DNA of 64,000 bases, taken from contig CAKVLD010000002.1 of the NCBI GenBank assembly GCA_934755305.1, positions 104,939 to 168,938 on the forward strand, written 5' to 3'. Numbering within the stretch: the stretch's first letter is position 1; every line of letters starts with the position of its first letter. Made by a program: the position numbers and the translations under genes. The notes beneath the pieces were generated by a model. It worked only from the letters and a program-made list of their open reading frames with translations, had not been told where the DNA came from and made no database searches. The DNA comes from an uncultured Clostridium sp. (GTDB lineage: Bacteria; Bacillota; Clostridia; Clostridiales; Clostridiaceae). This document shows, one piece after another, positions 53,835 to 62,972 of this stretch.

Positions 53835-56800
53835 TTAGAAATTATTATAAACACCATTAGATATAGCTACAGCTATTTGATTTTGTATACTTGAATTAGA
53901 TAACTTAGTTACATCCCCTAAATTACTTATAAACCCACATTCAACTAATATAGATGGCATCATAGTATTTCTAAGTACAAAAAGATTCCCATCTTTAGCA
54001 CCTCTATTTCTAAATCCAACTTTTGATACATTATTAACAACTCTAGTTGCTAATGATTTAGAAGTTTCTATCTTAACTGCTTTATTAGGACTTTGAGGAA
54101 ATTTATTATCATTATTATTAGTACTATAATATACTTCTGTACCACAAGCTGATTCTTGTTCAAACTTATTTTCATGTATACTTATAAATAAATCAGCATT
54201 TAGAGAATTAGCAATATTCACCCTATTAGACAAACTTTCTTTTTCTGATAAAACTTCCCTATCTCCTAATTTTCTAGTTAATACTACTCTATAGCCCTTA
54301 TCTTCTAATGCCACTTTTGTTTTTATAGCAATAGCCATATTTAGATCTCTTTCACAATACTTAATTCCATTAACAGTTGCATAGGCACCATCATCGCCAC
54401 CATAATTATGACCTGGGTCTACCACTACTAATTTAGAAGGCTTTTCTTTATAAAATATTTCCTTAGCCTCTGAGCTTATTGTTCCATCTACACCTATTGC
54501 ATCTACTCTAACTTCATGTCTACCAAATAGTAATCCTGCTAAAACTATAGATGTTTCATATCCACAAACATTAGTAGTTTGATATCCAGGATATACATTT
54601 ACAACATCTTGTCTAGCTACAGTAACTTTTGTAGAACCAACTTCTTTTCCATCAACATAAACTTTTACTACTTTAACCCCAGAAGGATTTAAAGCCCAAC
54701 CTGAAATATTTAATGTATCGTTCTTTTCAATATATCCATTAATTGGAGCATCAACTACAGTTATAGGACTCTTTTTAACAATATTTACTCTAACACTGTT
54801 CCAATGTTCACTACCATTATTACTAATTTCTTTTATCTTAATCTCCTTATTTCCTGGAGCTATATCATTAATGTTTATCTTTAAAGAAAATCCAGCCTTA
54901 GTTACATTAGGATAATTAGAGAAAACAGCTTTTAAATCTTCTCTAGCTAAGTTCACTTGTGTCTTACCTTTTTCTTTTCCATCAACATAAACTTGTACTT
55001 CTTTTACTCCACTATCGCTTATAGCCCAGCCTTCTACATTTATTTCTTTACTATTAATATTAGATCCTGATGTAGGAGTCTCTATATTACTCTTAGCTTC
55101 TAATTTATCAATATATATTTTACGTGAATAATAATCCTTTGAATCATCTTTCCCTATTTGTTCTACTACTATGTTTTTATATCCAGCATTTAATTTACTT
55201 ATATCTATAGTAGTTTCAAAACCACTATTTTTATCATTAAATTGAGGATATATTTTCATAACATCTGCTCTTTCCATTCCTGTAGTAATTGTTTTTACTA
55301 ACTCATTGCCTATATATATATTTATGGCTTTAACTCCACTATAATTTAAAGCCCATCCTTGTAAAGATAATGAGTCACCCTTAATTTTTGAGTTAACATA
55401 TGGAATATCTATAGTTGTTATTGGATTTGGCTTACTTATTGTTATTCGAACAAAATCCTTGTATATACTTCCATCATTACTTATTTCTACCACTTCTATA
55501 ATTTGTTCCTCTGCTTTGCACTTACTAATATCTAAATCTATACTAAATCCACTTTTATTAGCATTATTATAATTAGGATATGCATTTTTTACATCTTTTC
55601 TCTCTATTCCTACTTTTCCTGATCCTACTTCTTTTCCATCAATATATGCCTTTACTTCACTTACTCCACTATCACTTATTGCCCATCCTGATAAATTTAT
55701 TTTATTTCCTTTTACCTGGCTATTATATGCTGGTGATTCTATATTACTTATTGACACTAATTTATTTATAGTAATTAGCGACTCATGTACATCTGATGTT
55801 CCATCTTCTCCTATTTGTTCAATTTTTAAAATTTTATTGCCGCCACTCAAAGATGTAACATCAATTACTTCTTTAAATCCACTATTTTTATCCTTAAAAT
55901 TTGGATATGCATTATTAACATCTAATCTTTCTCGTCCAGTAGTAGTTGTCTTTACTAAAACATCATCTACATATATATTTATAGTTTTTACTCTACTACC
56001 ATTTAATGCCCAGCCTTCTATTTCCATAGAGTCACCATCTATTAATTGATTATTTTTAGGAACTTCTAGTGTAGTAATTGGACTAAGTTTATTAATTTTT
56101 ATTTTTACCTCTGAACTATATGTTGCATTAGTATTCTTTACTTGTTCTACCCTAAGAATTTTATCACCATTTGATATCTTAGAAATATCTAATCTTTTAC
56201 TAAATCCACTCTTATTAGCATTAGGATAATAAGAATATATCTTACCAACATCTTCTCTTGTTATTCCTACATTTGTACTTCCTATTAAAGTATTATCAAT
56301 ATAAAAATTAATATTTTTTATATCACATCCAGCTAAAGACCACCCTGATACATCTATAATATTTCCTGTTATTATTGCACCGTTACTTGGTGTATCAACA
56401 TTTTGAACTGAACATACTTTTTCAATATTAAATTTAGTTGTAACAATATTAGTTTTCCCATCTTTACCTATAACTACAACCTTGAGTTCTTTTATACCTG
56501 CAGATAAATTATTTACATTTAATTTCATACTAAAACCACTATTTGAAGCACCTAAATATGATGGGAATACTCTCTGTACATCTGGTCTAGATTGTCCAAT
56601 AGTTGCATTTCCTTGTAAAATACCATCTATATAAACATTAATTCTGTCTACACCTGCTGGACTTAAAGCCCATCCACTTACATTTAATGTTTCTCCATAT
56701 ACAGTTGAATTCTCTGCTGGCTCCTCTATATTAGCGTACATATTTTTATTAATATCATTGTATTCTAATTGTCTATACATACCTAATAGCTCAGTACCAT

Positions 56801-57344
56801 ACGTAGAACTTGGTGCCCACTTACCCCCAAGGCTTACAACTGTAGATGCAGAACCTTTTATTGATGCAAAATGTCTTGGATCATAAGTATTTTGTCTAGG
56901 ATAACCATTTGCACCTGCATATAATGCCAAATGGTCTAAGTGTGCTTGTACACCTTCATCCCAATTACTAAACTTCATATGAGCATTTGGATCACTATCA
57001 TTTCCACCTTTATTAGTTTTTAATCCACATGGATTATTATAAGACTCATTGATAACACCACCAAACTTACCATAACCTGTTTCTTTAGCTGCTTGAACAT
57101 AAGCTACTCCTGGATTCACTCCTCCATGAGAAGCCGCATATTTCCAATACAAATCAGCTAAGTTTATAAAAGTTTGAGTTGCTCCTCTTTCCTTAGCCCA
57201 GTTCTTAGCTGAATCAACTGTTATATTAGTTGTAGAAACTATATTTAAGTCATCGCTAGTGCTACTAGCAACATTAATTGGTAAAAAGCTTAAAATTAAT
57301 GTCAATATAAGCATCCATGCTAATTTATTTTTATTTTTTTTCAT
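53835..57344 (-). CDS. Giant bifunctional autolysin B: glucosaminidase, seven Ig-like repeats, amidase
   Basis: 1169 aa, the same plan as the 47363-51211 protein: signal peptide, glucosaminidase (QAAKETGYGKFGG), seven ~107-aa repeats, amidase (DPGHNYGG, CERDLNMA, SIHENKF, VECGFISN). In repeat types it reads first, GWSL, GWALNG, GWAISDSG, GWALNYSG, GWAISDSG, last: relative to autolysin A one GWSL repeat is missing, which accounts for the length difference. The core domains are highly alike, so the two arose by duplication. Start at 57344 follows GGAGGAG. Confidence 0.92.
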   Translation of the reverse strand: MKKNKNKLAWMLILTLILSFLPINVASSTSDDLNIVSTTNITVDSAKNWAKERGATQTFINLADLYWKYAASHGGVNPGVAYVQAAKETGYGKFGGVINESYNNPCGLKTNKGGNDSDPNAHMKFSNWDEGVQAHLDHLALYAGANGYPRQNTYDPRHFASIKGSASTVVSLGGKWAPSSTYGTELLGMYRQLEYNDINKNMYANIEEPAENSTVYGETLNVSGWALSPAGVDRINVYIDGILQGNATIGQSRPDVQRVFPSYLGASNSGFSMKLNVNNLSAGIKELKVVVIGKDGKTNIVTTKFNIEKVCSVQNVDTPSNGAIITGNIIDVSGWSLAGCDIKNINFYIDNTLIGSTNVGITREDVGKIYSYYPNANKSGFSKRLDISKISNGDKILRVEQVKNTNATYSSEVKIKINKLSPITTLEVPKNNQLIDGDSMEIEGWALNGSRVKTINIYVDDVLVKTTTTGRERLDVNNAYPNFKDKNSGFKEVIDVTSLSGGNKILKIEQIGEDGTSDVHESLITINKLVSISNIESPAYNSQVKGNKINLSGWAISDSGVSEVKAYIDGKEVGSGKVGIERKDVKNAYPNYNNANKSGFSIDLDISKCKAEEQIIEVVEISNDGSIYKDFVRITISKPNPITTIDIPYVNSKIKGDSLSLQGWALNYSGVKAINIYIGNELVKTITTGMERADVMKIYPQFNDKNSGFETTIDISKLNAGYKNIVVEQIGKDDSKDYYSRKIYIDKLEAKSNIETPTSGSNINSKEINVEGWAISDSGVKEVQVYVDGKEKGKTQVNLAREDLKAVFSNYPNVTKAGFSLKININDIAPGNKEIKIKEISNNGSEHWNSVRVNIVKKSPITVVDAPINGYIEKNDTLNISGWALNPSGVKVVKVYVDGKEVGSTKVTVARQDVVNVYPGYQTTNVCGYETSIVLAGLLFGRHEVRVDAIGVDGTISSEAKEIFYKEKPSKLVVVDPGHNYGGDDGAYATVNGIKYCERDLNMAIAIKTKVALEDKGYRVVLTRKLGDREVLSEKESLSNRVNIANSLNADLFISIHENKFEQESACGTEVYYSTNNNDNKFPQSPNKAVKIETSKSLATRVVNNVSKVGFRNRGAKDGNLFVLRNTMMPSILVECGFISNLGDVTKLSNSSIQNQIAVAISNGVYNNF

Positions 57345-57521
57345 TTTATTTCTCCTCCATTCTATTTATTTTCTAAAATAGGATAACACTTTTTTTAACA
57401 TTCTTCTACCATTTATTTATATTTTTTCGTATTATTACATAGTATTTTTCATATATTTTCTTTTTTTCTATACAGTATGTTATAATAATACATATTTAGA
57501 AAATAGGGGGAGAATAAAGTT

Positions 57522-58778
57522 ATGAAACATACAAAAAAATTAGCGTTTTTAATAGGGCTAATAAGCACATTACAATTAAACTCAAATATTCAAGCAGCAA
57601 CAAATAACAAAATGGAATGGAAAACTCAAAAAGCTTTGCCAATAGAAGAAACATACTCAAATTGGCAATTTAGAGTAGGTGATTTCAACAGAGATGGTAA
57701 GGAAGACTTATTTTGCATAAAAAAGGACTCCGGTAATCACACTAACTTACACATTTTAAATGGTGAAGGTGAATATGAAAACTTTATAATGCAAACAGAA
57801 TTGCCAATAGAAAATACTGATATTAATTGGGATTTTGAAGTTGGCGATTACAATAAAGATGGAATACCTGATTTATTTTGTATAAAAAAGAATGCAGGTA
57901 ATCACACTAACTTACACATTTTAAATGGAGCAGATAATTATAAATCTTTCTTAAAACAAGTAATATTACCAATAGAAAATACAGATTCTAATTGGGACTT
58001 TAAAGTAGCCGATTATGATGGAGATGGTATTTCAGATTTATATTGTTTAAAGAAAAATGCACAAGACCATACAAACTTACACATATTAAGTGGTGCAAGT
58101 GCTTTTCAAAATTTTTCACTTCAAGTTGCATTACCAATAGAAAATACAGATGAAAACTGGGAATTCGGATTAGGAGATTATAATGGCGATAAAAAACCCG
58201 ATTTATATTGCATAAAAAAAAATTGTGGAACTAGTACTAATATACACATATTAGGTGATGATAAATACCAATCTTTTTTATTACAAATTCCTACAATATT
58301 ACATGCTACAGGTGAAAACACTGAATTTGCAGTTGGAAAAGGCGCTTTAAATATATATTGTTTTAAAAAGCATGGAACAAGTAGCAAAAAGACTGAGCTA
58401 CACAAATTTGGTTATAAAGATGTAGATCCTCTTGAAGTCAAAAGACAAGCTATAGTCAATGAAGCTAAAAGACATTTAGGAAAATCTTATGTTTATGGTG
58501 CAAAAGGTCCTGATTACTTTGACTGTTCTGGATTAACAAATTATGTTTATAAGCAAGTTTTAAATATCGATATTGGACCTTCAACTTATCAACAAATCAA
58601 CGCTGGAATTGAAGTGTCTAGAAATGAATTACTACCTGGAGATTTAATATTCCCTCATTCAGGACATGTTTGCATTTATATAGGAAATAACCAAATGATT
58701 CATGCCCCTCAAACAGGAGATGTAGTAAAGATTTCTCCTATATATGGATTTTGGAGAGCAAGAAGAATTATACATTAA
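57522..58778 (+). CDS. Secreted FG-GAP/VCBS-repeat protein with NlpC/P60 domain
   Basis: 418 aa: signal peptide about 1-25, four full and one worn ~50-aa repeats of beta-propeller type with calcium-like loops (VGDFNRDGKEDLF, VGDYNKDGIPDLF, VADYDGDGISDLY, LGDYNGDKKPDLY), then NlpC/P60 from about residue 310 with the catalytic Cys in FDCSGLTNYVY and His in HSGHVCIYIG. The NlpC domain is close to that of the ChW protein at 21536-22918, yet the targeting half differs completely. AGGGGGAG precedes the ATG. It lies on the plus strand, divergent from autolysin B. Confidence 0.9.
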   Translation: MKHTKKLAFLIGLISTLQLNSNIQAATNNKMEWKTQKALPIEETYSNWQFRVGDFNRDGKEDLFCIKKDSGNHTNLHILNGEGEYENFIMQTELPIENTDINWDFEVGDYNKDGIPDLFCIKKNAGNHTNLHILNGADNYKSFLKQVILPIENTDSNWDFKVADYDGDGISDLYCLKKNAQDHTNLHILSGASAFQNFSLQVALPIENTDENWEFGLGDYNGDKKPDLYCIKKNCGTSTNIHILGDDKYQSFLLQIPTILHATGENTEFAVGKGALNIYCFKKHGTSSKKTELHKFGYKDVDPLEVKRQAIVNEAKRHLGKSYVYGAKGPDYFDCSGLTNYVYKQVLNIDIGPSTYQQINAGIEVSRNELLPGDLIFPHSGHVCIYIGNNQMIHAPQTGDVVKISPIYGFWRARRIIH

Positions 58779-58828
58779 ATTCCACATAAAGCATCTCTAT
58801 AAACATGGATATTTAATCTTTTAAATTA

Positions 58829-58886
58829 TAAAATGGTATCTATAAACAAGACATAATACAAGTACAGTTTATAGGTACCATTTTAT
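58829..58886 (+). terminator. Terminator of the FG-GAP/NlpC gene
   Basis: AAAATGGTATCTATAAAC pairs imperfectly with GTTTATAGGTACCATTTT; a TTTTATTTAT tail follows. Confidence 0.75.
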
Positions 58887-58973
58887 TTATATGTAGAACA
58901 ATCTCCTTAATGCAAAAAGAGGTAAGAGTAAAAATTTTGGCGTCTTTTACTGATTCAAAAATAGTAATAAAAT

Positions 58974-59026
58974 ATCCCTATAAAGATTCTTGGGGCTGTA
59001 CAGTTCCTCAAAATTCTTTATAGGGA
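58974..59026. other. Hairpin next to the IS66 remnant
   Basis: ATCCCTATAAAGA with TCTTTATAGGGAT, a near-palindrome about 14 bases before the IS66 fragment ends. It may be a terminator of that transposase or an end structure. Confidence 0.45.
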
Positions 59027-59039
59027 TTTTATAATTTTT

Positions 59040-59270
59040 TTATTTTCTAATTTTTAGATTATCCGGTATCTGATCTGACCAAGGCATCAGATTCTCCAAG
59101 CTTTCGCTATCGGTTATATCTATATTTATTAAATTATCAAAAAGATAAACTAAATACCTTTCTATAACTAACTTATTAGCCTTGGCAGTTTCTATAATAC
59201 TATATAAATAGCTACTAGCAGTTGCACCTTTAGCAGTATTTGCAAATAAGAAGTTCTTTCTGTTTAACAC
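59040..59270 (-). pseudogene. IS66-family transposase, C-terminal fragment
   Basis: 76 residues that match the tail of IS66 transposases (NRKNFLFANTAKGATASSYLY, IIETAKANKL, NLMPWSDQIP). The front ~400 residues, including the catalytic core, are missing; the frame is cut at the left end of the IS21 element at about 59281. No start or function is expected. Confidence 0.85.
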
Positions 59271-59391
59271 AAACTAATAGTGTACCAAAGAAATAATTAA
59301 AAATTCTTCCACCGATAATTTTCCATTGGATTTATACACATACTAATATGGAAATAATATGTGTATAACGGTTGTGTGGAAGGTGATAACA

Positions 59392-60936
59392 TTGAATGAA
59401 AAACAAAAAATAATTCTTTATTATATAAAAGACAATATGTCTCAGAGAGAAATACATCGGGTAACTGGCGTAGCCAGGGACACCATTAGAAAATATATAA
59501 GAGAATATGAATCAAAACTACAAGAACTAGGATGTGAATTATCGGATATAGAAAAAGTAGATTTAATCGAAGAAATTACAAATAAGCCTAAGTACAAATC
59601 ATCAGAAAGAGTGAAGACAGCTGTTACCGATGAAGTAAAAGAACGTATTAAAACTTTCTTAAAAGAGAATGAAAATAAAAGATTAACAGGTTTCTCTAAA
59701 CAACAGATGAAAAAAGTAGATATGTATGAAGCTCTAAAAAAAGAAGGTTTTAATATAAGTTATTCATCCGTAATTAATACTGTTAATAAGCTTGAAAAGA
59801 GCAGAAAAGAAGCTTATATTAGGCAAGAATATGTTCCGGGAGATGTTGTTGAATTTGATTTTGGTACAGTTAAATTATACACAGAAGATGGAATATTAAG
59901 AGACTATCAATTAGCTGTATTTACAAGCGCTTATAGTAATTATAGATGGGCTAGATTATTTCCAAAGCAAAATACGGCATGCTTCCTTGAAGCTCATGCG
60001 GAATTTTTTAAAAAAATTAAAGGAGCATTTAGAACTGTAGTATATGATAATACAAGAGTTGCAGTTAAGAAATTTATTGGTAGATCAGATAAGGAACCTA
60101 CAGATGCATTATTAAAATTATCTTTATACTATAAGTTTAATTTTAGATTTTGTAATGCATATAGTGGAAATGAAAAAGGTCATATTGAAAGAAGTGTAGA
60201 AGTTGTAAGACGAAAAGCTTTTTCAAAGCATACATCTTTTGATTCTTTAGAAGCTGCAAATAAGCACTTAATAAATATACTAACTGAAATCAATGATAAA
60301 GTATCTTATGGAAAAAATAAAACAGCTAAAGAATTATTGGAAGAAGAAAAAAATAACTTATTGCCTGATATGCCACTTTATGAAACTGCTACGCTTACAG
60401 AAGTTAGAGTAAGTAAATATTCCACTATTATGATTGATTCCTGTCAATACTCAGTACCTGATATGTATGTGGATAAACTTTTAATTTGCAAAGTATATAC
60501 TAACAAGATTCTAGTATTTGATAATGATAAGCTTATTGCTAAACATGATAAAATATTAGGTTTTAATAAGTGGAAAATTGACATAGCTCATTTTACATAT
60601 ACTTTATTCCGAAAACCAAAGGCGCTTGTAAATAGTACTGCTTTTAAACAAATGGATAATATTCTAAAAAATATCTATAATAATTATTTCAAAGATAATG
60701 AAAAGGAATTTATACTACTACTTGATTGTGTTGGGAAATATGGTTTAAAAGCTGTTGATGAAGCTATAAAACATATAAAAGATGTTTGTCCTAATAATAT
60801 TAGCGTAGATAAAATTGAATTTATTTGTACTAGAAAGGATGATAACAAAGTTATCTATCTTGCGGATTATAATGATGATATAACTACTAATTCAATTAGC
60901 ATGCTTAATGAAATAAATGATTTATTAAAGAACTAA
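59392..60936 (+). CDS. istA: IS21-family transposase IstA
   Basis: 514 aa from TTG at 59392 (preceded by GGAAGGTGA; the ATG at 59359 lies inside the upstream hairpin and lacks a ribosome-binding site). The N-terminus has a helix-turn-helix (MSQREIHRVTGVARDTIRKYIREYE), then the DDE catalytic core: PGDVVEFDFGTVKLY with the first Asp, VVYDNTRVAVKK with the second, and NEKGHIERSVEVVRRKAF with the Glu region. The C-terminal beta domain (KYSTIMIDSCQYSVPD) is present. It looks full length and could be active if IstB were supplied. Confidence 0.9.
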   Translation: MNEKQKIILYYIKDNMSQREIHRVTGVARDTIRKYIREYESKLQELGCELSDIEKVDLIEEITNKPKYKSSERVKTAVTDEVKERIKTFLKENENKRLTGFSKQQMKKVDMYEALKKEGFNISYSSVINTVNKLEKSRKEAYIRQEYVPGDVVEFDFGTVKLYTEDGILRDYQLAVFTSAYSNYRWARLFPKQNTACFLEAHAEFFKKIKGAFRTVVYDNTRVAVKKFIGRSDKEPTDALLKLSLYYKFNFRFCNAYSGNEKGHIERSVEVVRRKAFSKHTSFDSLEAANKHLINILTEINDKVSYGKNKTAKELLEEEKNNLLPDMPLYETATLTEVRVSKYSTIMIDSCQYSVPDMYVDKLLICKVYTNKILVFDNDKLIAKHDKILGFNKWKIDIAHFTYTLFRKPKALVNSTAFKQMDNILKNIYNNYFKDNEKEFILLLDCVGKYGLKAVDEAIKHIKDVCPNNISVDKIEFICTRKDDNKVIYLADYNDDITTNSISMLNEINDLLKN

Positions 60937-60948
60937 GGAAGTGAAGTT

Positions 60949-60982
60949 ATGAAATCAGATACTTATTTTATCCAGGCAAAAG
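60949..60982 (+). pseudogene. Possible 5' remnant of istB
   Basis: ATG with a good ribosome-binding site (AAGGAAGTGAAG) 12 bases after the istA stop, where istB starts in this family. Only about 11 codons (MKSDTYFIQAK) precede the ISL3 end and they do not look like a known IstB start, so this is weak. Confidence 0.3.
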
Positions 60983-61033
60983 GTAAGCGTCAAAGTGGTT
61001 CTTTCCAAAGTTATTGGATTAACAGATCTAATT

Positions 61034-62281
61034 CTAAATTCTGTTAATCCTTTTTAGGTTTTCTAAATGAATAATTTTAGATCGTAACAAATCAAAATTA
61101 TTACGTCCATACATTATTCTTTTTATAGTTTTTAACTTATTTACACTTCCTTCTGCTAGTCCATTATTATAATCAAGTATAATTGCATTAATTATTGAAT
61201 TATAATCGCTTTTAACACCTTTAATATAACCATCTAATTCCTTGATTTTTAATTTACTTACGTAATCTATCCACTTATCAAATTTGCTTAAATCTTTTTT
61301 GTTTAATATATTCTTAAAATCTGATATTATTTTAAATACTTCTCCTATTAACGGATACTTTTTTATTACTTCATCAAACTGATTTTGATGAAGTACCTCT
61401 ATTTTATCAATAGGTTTATATAACAGTTTTAATATCCACTTTTTATCAATGAATTCATGTGGTTCTTTATCTTTAAGTAAATCTCTAGCAATTCTTCTTT
61501 CTTTAGATACAAACATTCTTAATGCTGCTACACTACCAGAATATCCTTTTTCTCGTAGTGTAGCAGTAATTTTTTCATATGTAATCCCTTGAGCTCTAAG
61601 AGTTAATATTTCATTCCTATATGGAGCTAATGGACCAGGTTTGCTTACTCCATAGTGACCATTAACTACATTATAATTTTCAGAAAGATATTTAGAAATA
61701 CTTGAATTGCTATAACCGGTAATACTTGATATTTCCTCTATTTGCAACCCTTGTTTATGTGACATATGAACTCGTTCAACTTTATACTTTACTTTATTAA
61801 CAGCATCTATATGTTCTTTTTCTCTTTTGGTAATATAATTATCTTTTATCTCTGAGACATCTATTTTTACGTATTTATTAGCTGTACTTGTGCTTATATG
61901 TAGTTGTTTGGCTATTTTTTCAAATGATAGTCCTTCTTTGCGTAATTTTTTTGCTTCAATTATCTTTTCTCTTCTTGTTAAGCCTGTTAAATACATATAA
62001 CGTTGCTTCGCCTCGTCAGATGTTAGAGGTATCTCAATTCTTCCAACGATTAATCTTTGAAGTACTTTTTTTAATGATTTAATCAAATTCTTAAGCATAT
62101 AAAATCTGTCATTTACTTGGATTGCATCTGGATGTGCAGTTTCTATAGCTGCTTTAAAACTAGTTAATCCATCTCTTACAATAACCTTTAAATTAGGATA
62201 TTCTTTTAGCCATTTAACTACATCTTGGGAATCTCTTGAATTTAAAATATCAATAATACACCTAGTATTTATATCAATCAT
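61034..62281 (-). CDS. ISL3 transposase, C-terminal part (catalytic), downstream of a frameshift
   Basis: 415 aa from the first Met after the frame change. It has the ISL3 catalytic layout: VIVRDGLTSFKAAIETAHPDA (second Asp), two extra helix-turn-helix segments inserted in the middle (LSFEKIAKQLHISTSTANKY; IEEISSITGYSNSSISKYL) and the C-terminal NNGLAEGSVNKLKTIKR with the Glu. The first catalytic Asp (CIDDFATKKRHAYG) lies upstream of this Met, between it and the A run, so this ORF alone would be inactive. Confidence 0.8.
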   Translation of the reverse strand: MIDINTRCIIDILNSRDSQDVVKWLKEYPNLKVIVRDGLTSFKAAIETAHPDAIQVNDRFYMLKNLIKSLKKVLQRLIVGRIEIPLTSDEAKQRYMYLTGLTRREKIIEAKKLRKEGLSFEKIAKQLHISTSTANKYVKIDVSEIKDNYITKREKEHIDAVNKVKYKVERVHMSHKQGLQIEEISSITGYSNSSISKYLSENYNVVNGHYGVSKPGPLAPYRNEILTLRAQGITYEKITATLREKGYSGSVAALRMFVSKERRIARDLLKDKEPHEFIDKKWILKLLYKPIDKIEVLHQNQFDEVIKKYPLIGEVFKIISDFKNILNKKDLSKFDKWIDYVSKLKIKELDGYIKGVKSDYNSIINAIILDYNNGLAEGSVNKLKTIKRIMYGRNNFDLLRSKIIHLENLKRINRI

Positions 62282-62358
62282 AATAGTCCCATATGCATGT
62301 CTCTTTTTAGTAGCAAAATCATCAATGCATATATGAGTTATTTTTTCCTTATCTATTT

Positions 62359-62790
62359 TTATTGTTTTTTTTTTAAGTAATTACATATAGAACTTTTCTT
62401 TATCTCTACTGTTCCTTCACTTAAATAATTACTAGCTGAAATGGAGCTTTGAGTTAATGAAACGCGTATAATTTCTTCTATAAGTCTCTTAGTTTTTTTA
62501 GCTTTTGAATCCAAAAAAGTAAAGGTTTCTGAAAATGTATATTTAGGACAGCTTTTATTAACACAAAACATATTGCGATTTTTTAATAATATAATTACTT
62601 TTTTTCCTTGGATAGGCAAGTCCTGAAAGCTTTTAGAATAACGACAATGTACTTTATTTGTTACGGTTCCGCAAATAGGGCATTGTAAATCTTTTTTAGT
62701 TGAAGCTACAGTTATATATAATGTTTTATCTATTAATTCATGAGATACATATTCTAGTGATGTATCTAACATTTTTATTATGCTTTCCAT
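62359..62790 (-). CDS. ISL3 transposase, N-terminal zinc-finger part
   Basis: 143 aa: the ISL3 zinc finger (CPICGTVTNKVHCRYSK and NMFCVNKSCPKYTF) and start of the DNA-binding helices. It ends NYLKKKQ-stop just after a run of ten A. A -1 shift on that run (A-AAA-AAA) joins it in frame with the catalytic part, giving about 585 aa. Either the run is a programmed slippage site or a broken copy. Confidence 0.8.
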   Translation of the reverse strand: MESIIKMLDTSLEYVSHELIDKTLYITVASTKKDLQCPICGTVTNKVHCRYSKSFQDLPIQGKKVIILLKNRNMFCVNKSCPKYTFSETFTFLDSKAKKTKRLIEEIIRVSLTQSSISASNYLSEGTVEIKKSSICNYLKKKQ

Positions 62791-62881
62791 TGATGTCCTC
62801 CCAATTCATATATAGACACAATTATACATTATCTTTATTCGTAATTCCAATAACTTTGGAAAGAACCTCTTTGACTCTTAC

Positions 62882-62928
62882 AAAAAGAGAACTTGTCATT
62901 AGCATTTTTTAACCACTAATGTGACAAG
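62882..62928 (-). terminator. Terminator of the DUF2304-EamA unit
   Basis: On the minus strand CTTGTCACATTAG pairs with CTAATGACAAG (2-base bulge), then TTCTCTTTTT. It lies right at the ISL3 boundary, so the IS stands just outside the terminator. Confidence 0.7.
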
Positions 62929-62972
62929 ATCCCTCAATTATAAGAATAACATGTTTTTTACTTATTTGTTTT

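Larger units (their letters stand above)
59281..60982 (+). mobile_element. IS21-family element, incomplete (istA kept, istB lost)
   Basis: Begins TGTACC right after the cut IS66 frame; IS21 ends start with TG. A 10-bp hairpin TATACACATA/TATGTGTATA (59333-59342 and 59358-59367) lies just before istA. istA is intact, but istB, normally needed for transposition, is absent: after istA only a 30-odd-base start remains before the ISL3 element. No right end was found. Confidence 0.7.
60983..62881 (-). mobile_element. ISL3-family insertion sequence
   Basis: About 1.9 kb with inverted ends. Left from 60997 and right ending at 62867 carry GGTTCTTTCCAAAG...TTGGA in opposite orientation. The match goes on outwards (GTAAG-GTCAAAG at 60983-60996 against the same at 62868-62881), for a total of about 37 bp with two or three mismatches, so the true ends may lie further out than the GG-start common in the family. 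No clear 8-bp direct repeat was found outside. It carries a transposase split in two frames. Confidence 0.8.

Noticed and set aside
47363..57344. Regularly spaced repeats that could suggest a CRISPR array or tandem DNA repeats
   Set aside because: The ~325-nt period is in frame and encodes protein repeats of the autolysins; unit length and divergence do not fit CRISPR.
59359..59391. ATG at 59359 as istA start
   Set aside because: It lies in the 3' arm of a hairpin and has no ribosome-binding site; TTG at 59392 follows GGAAGGTGA.
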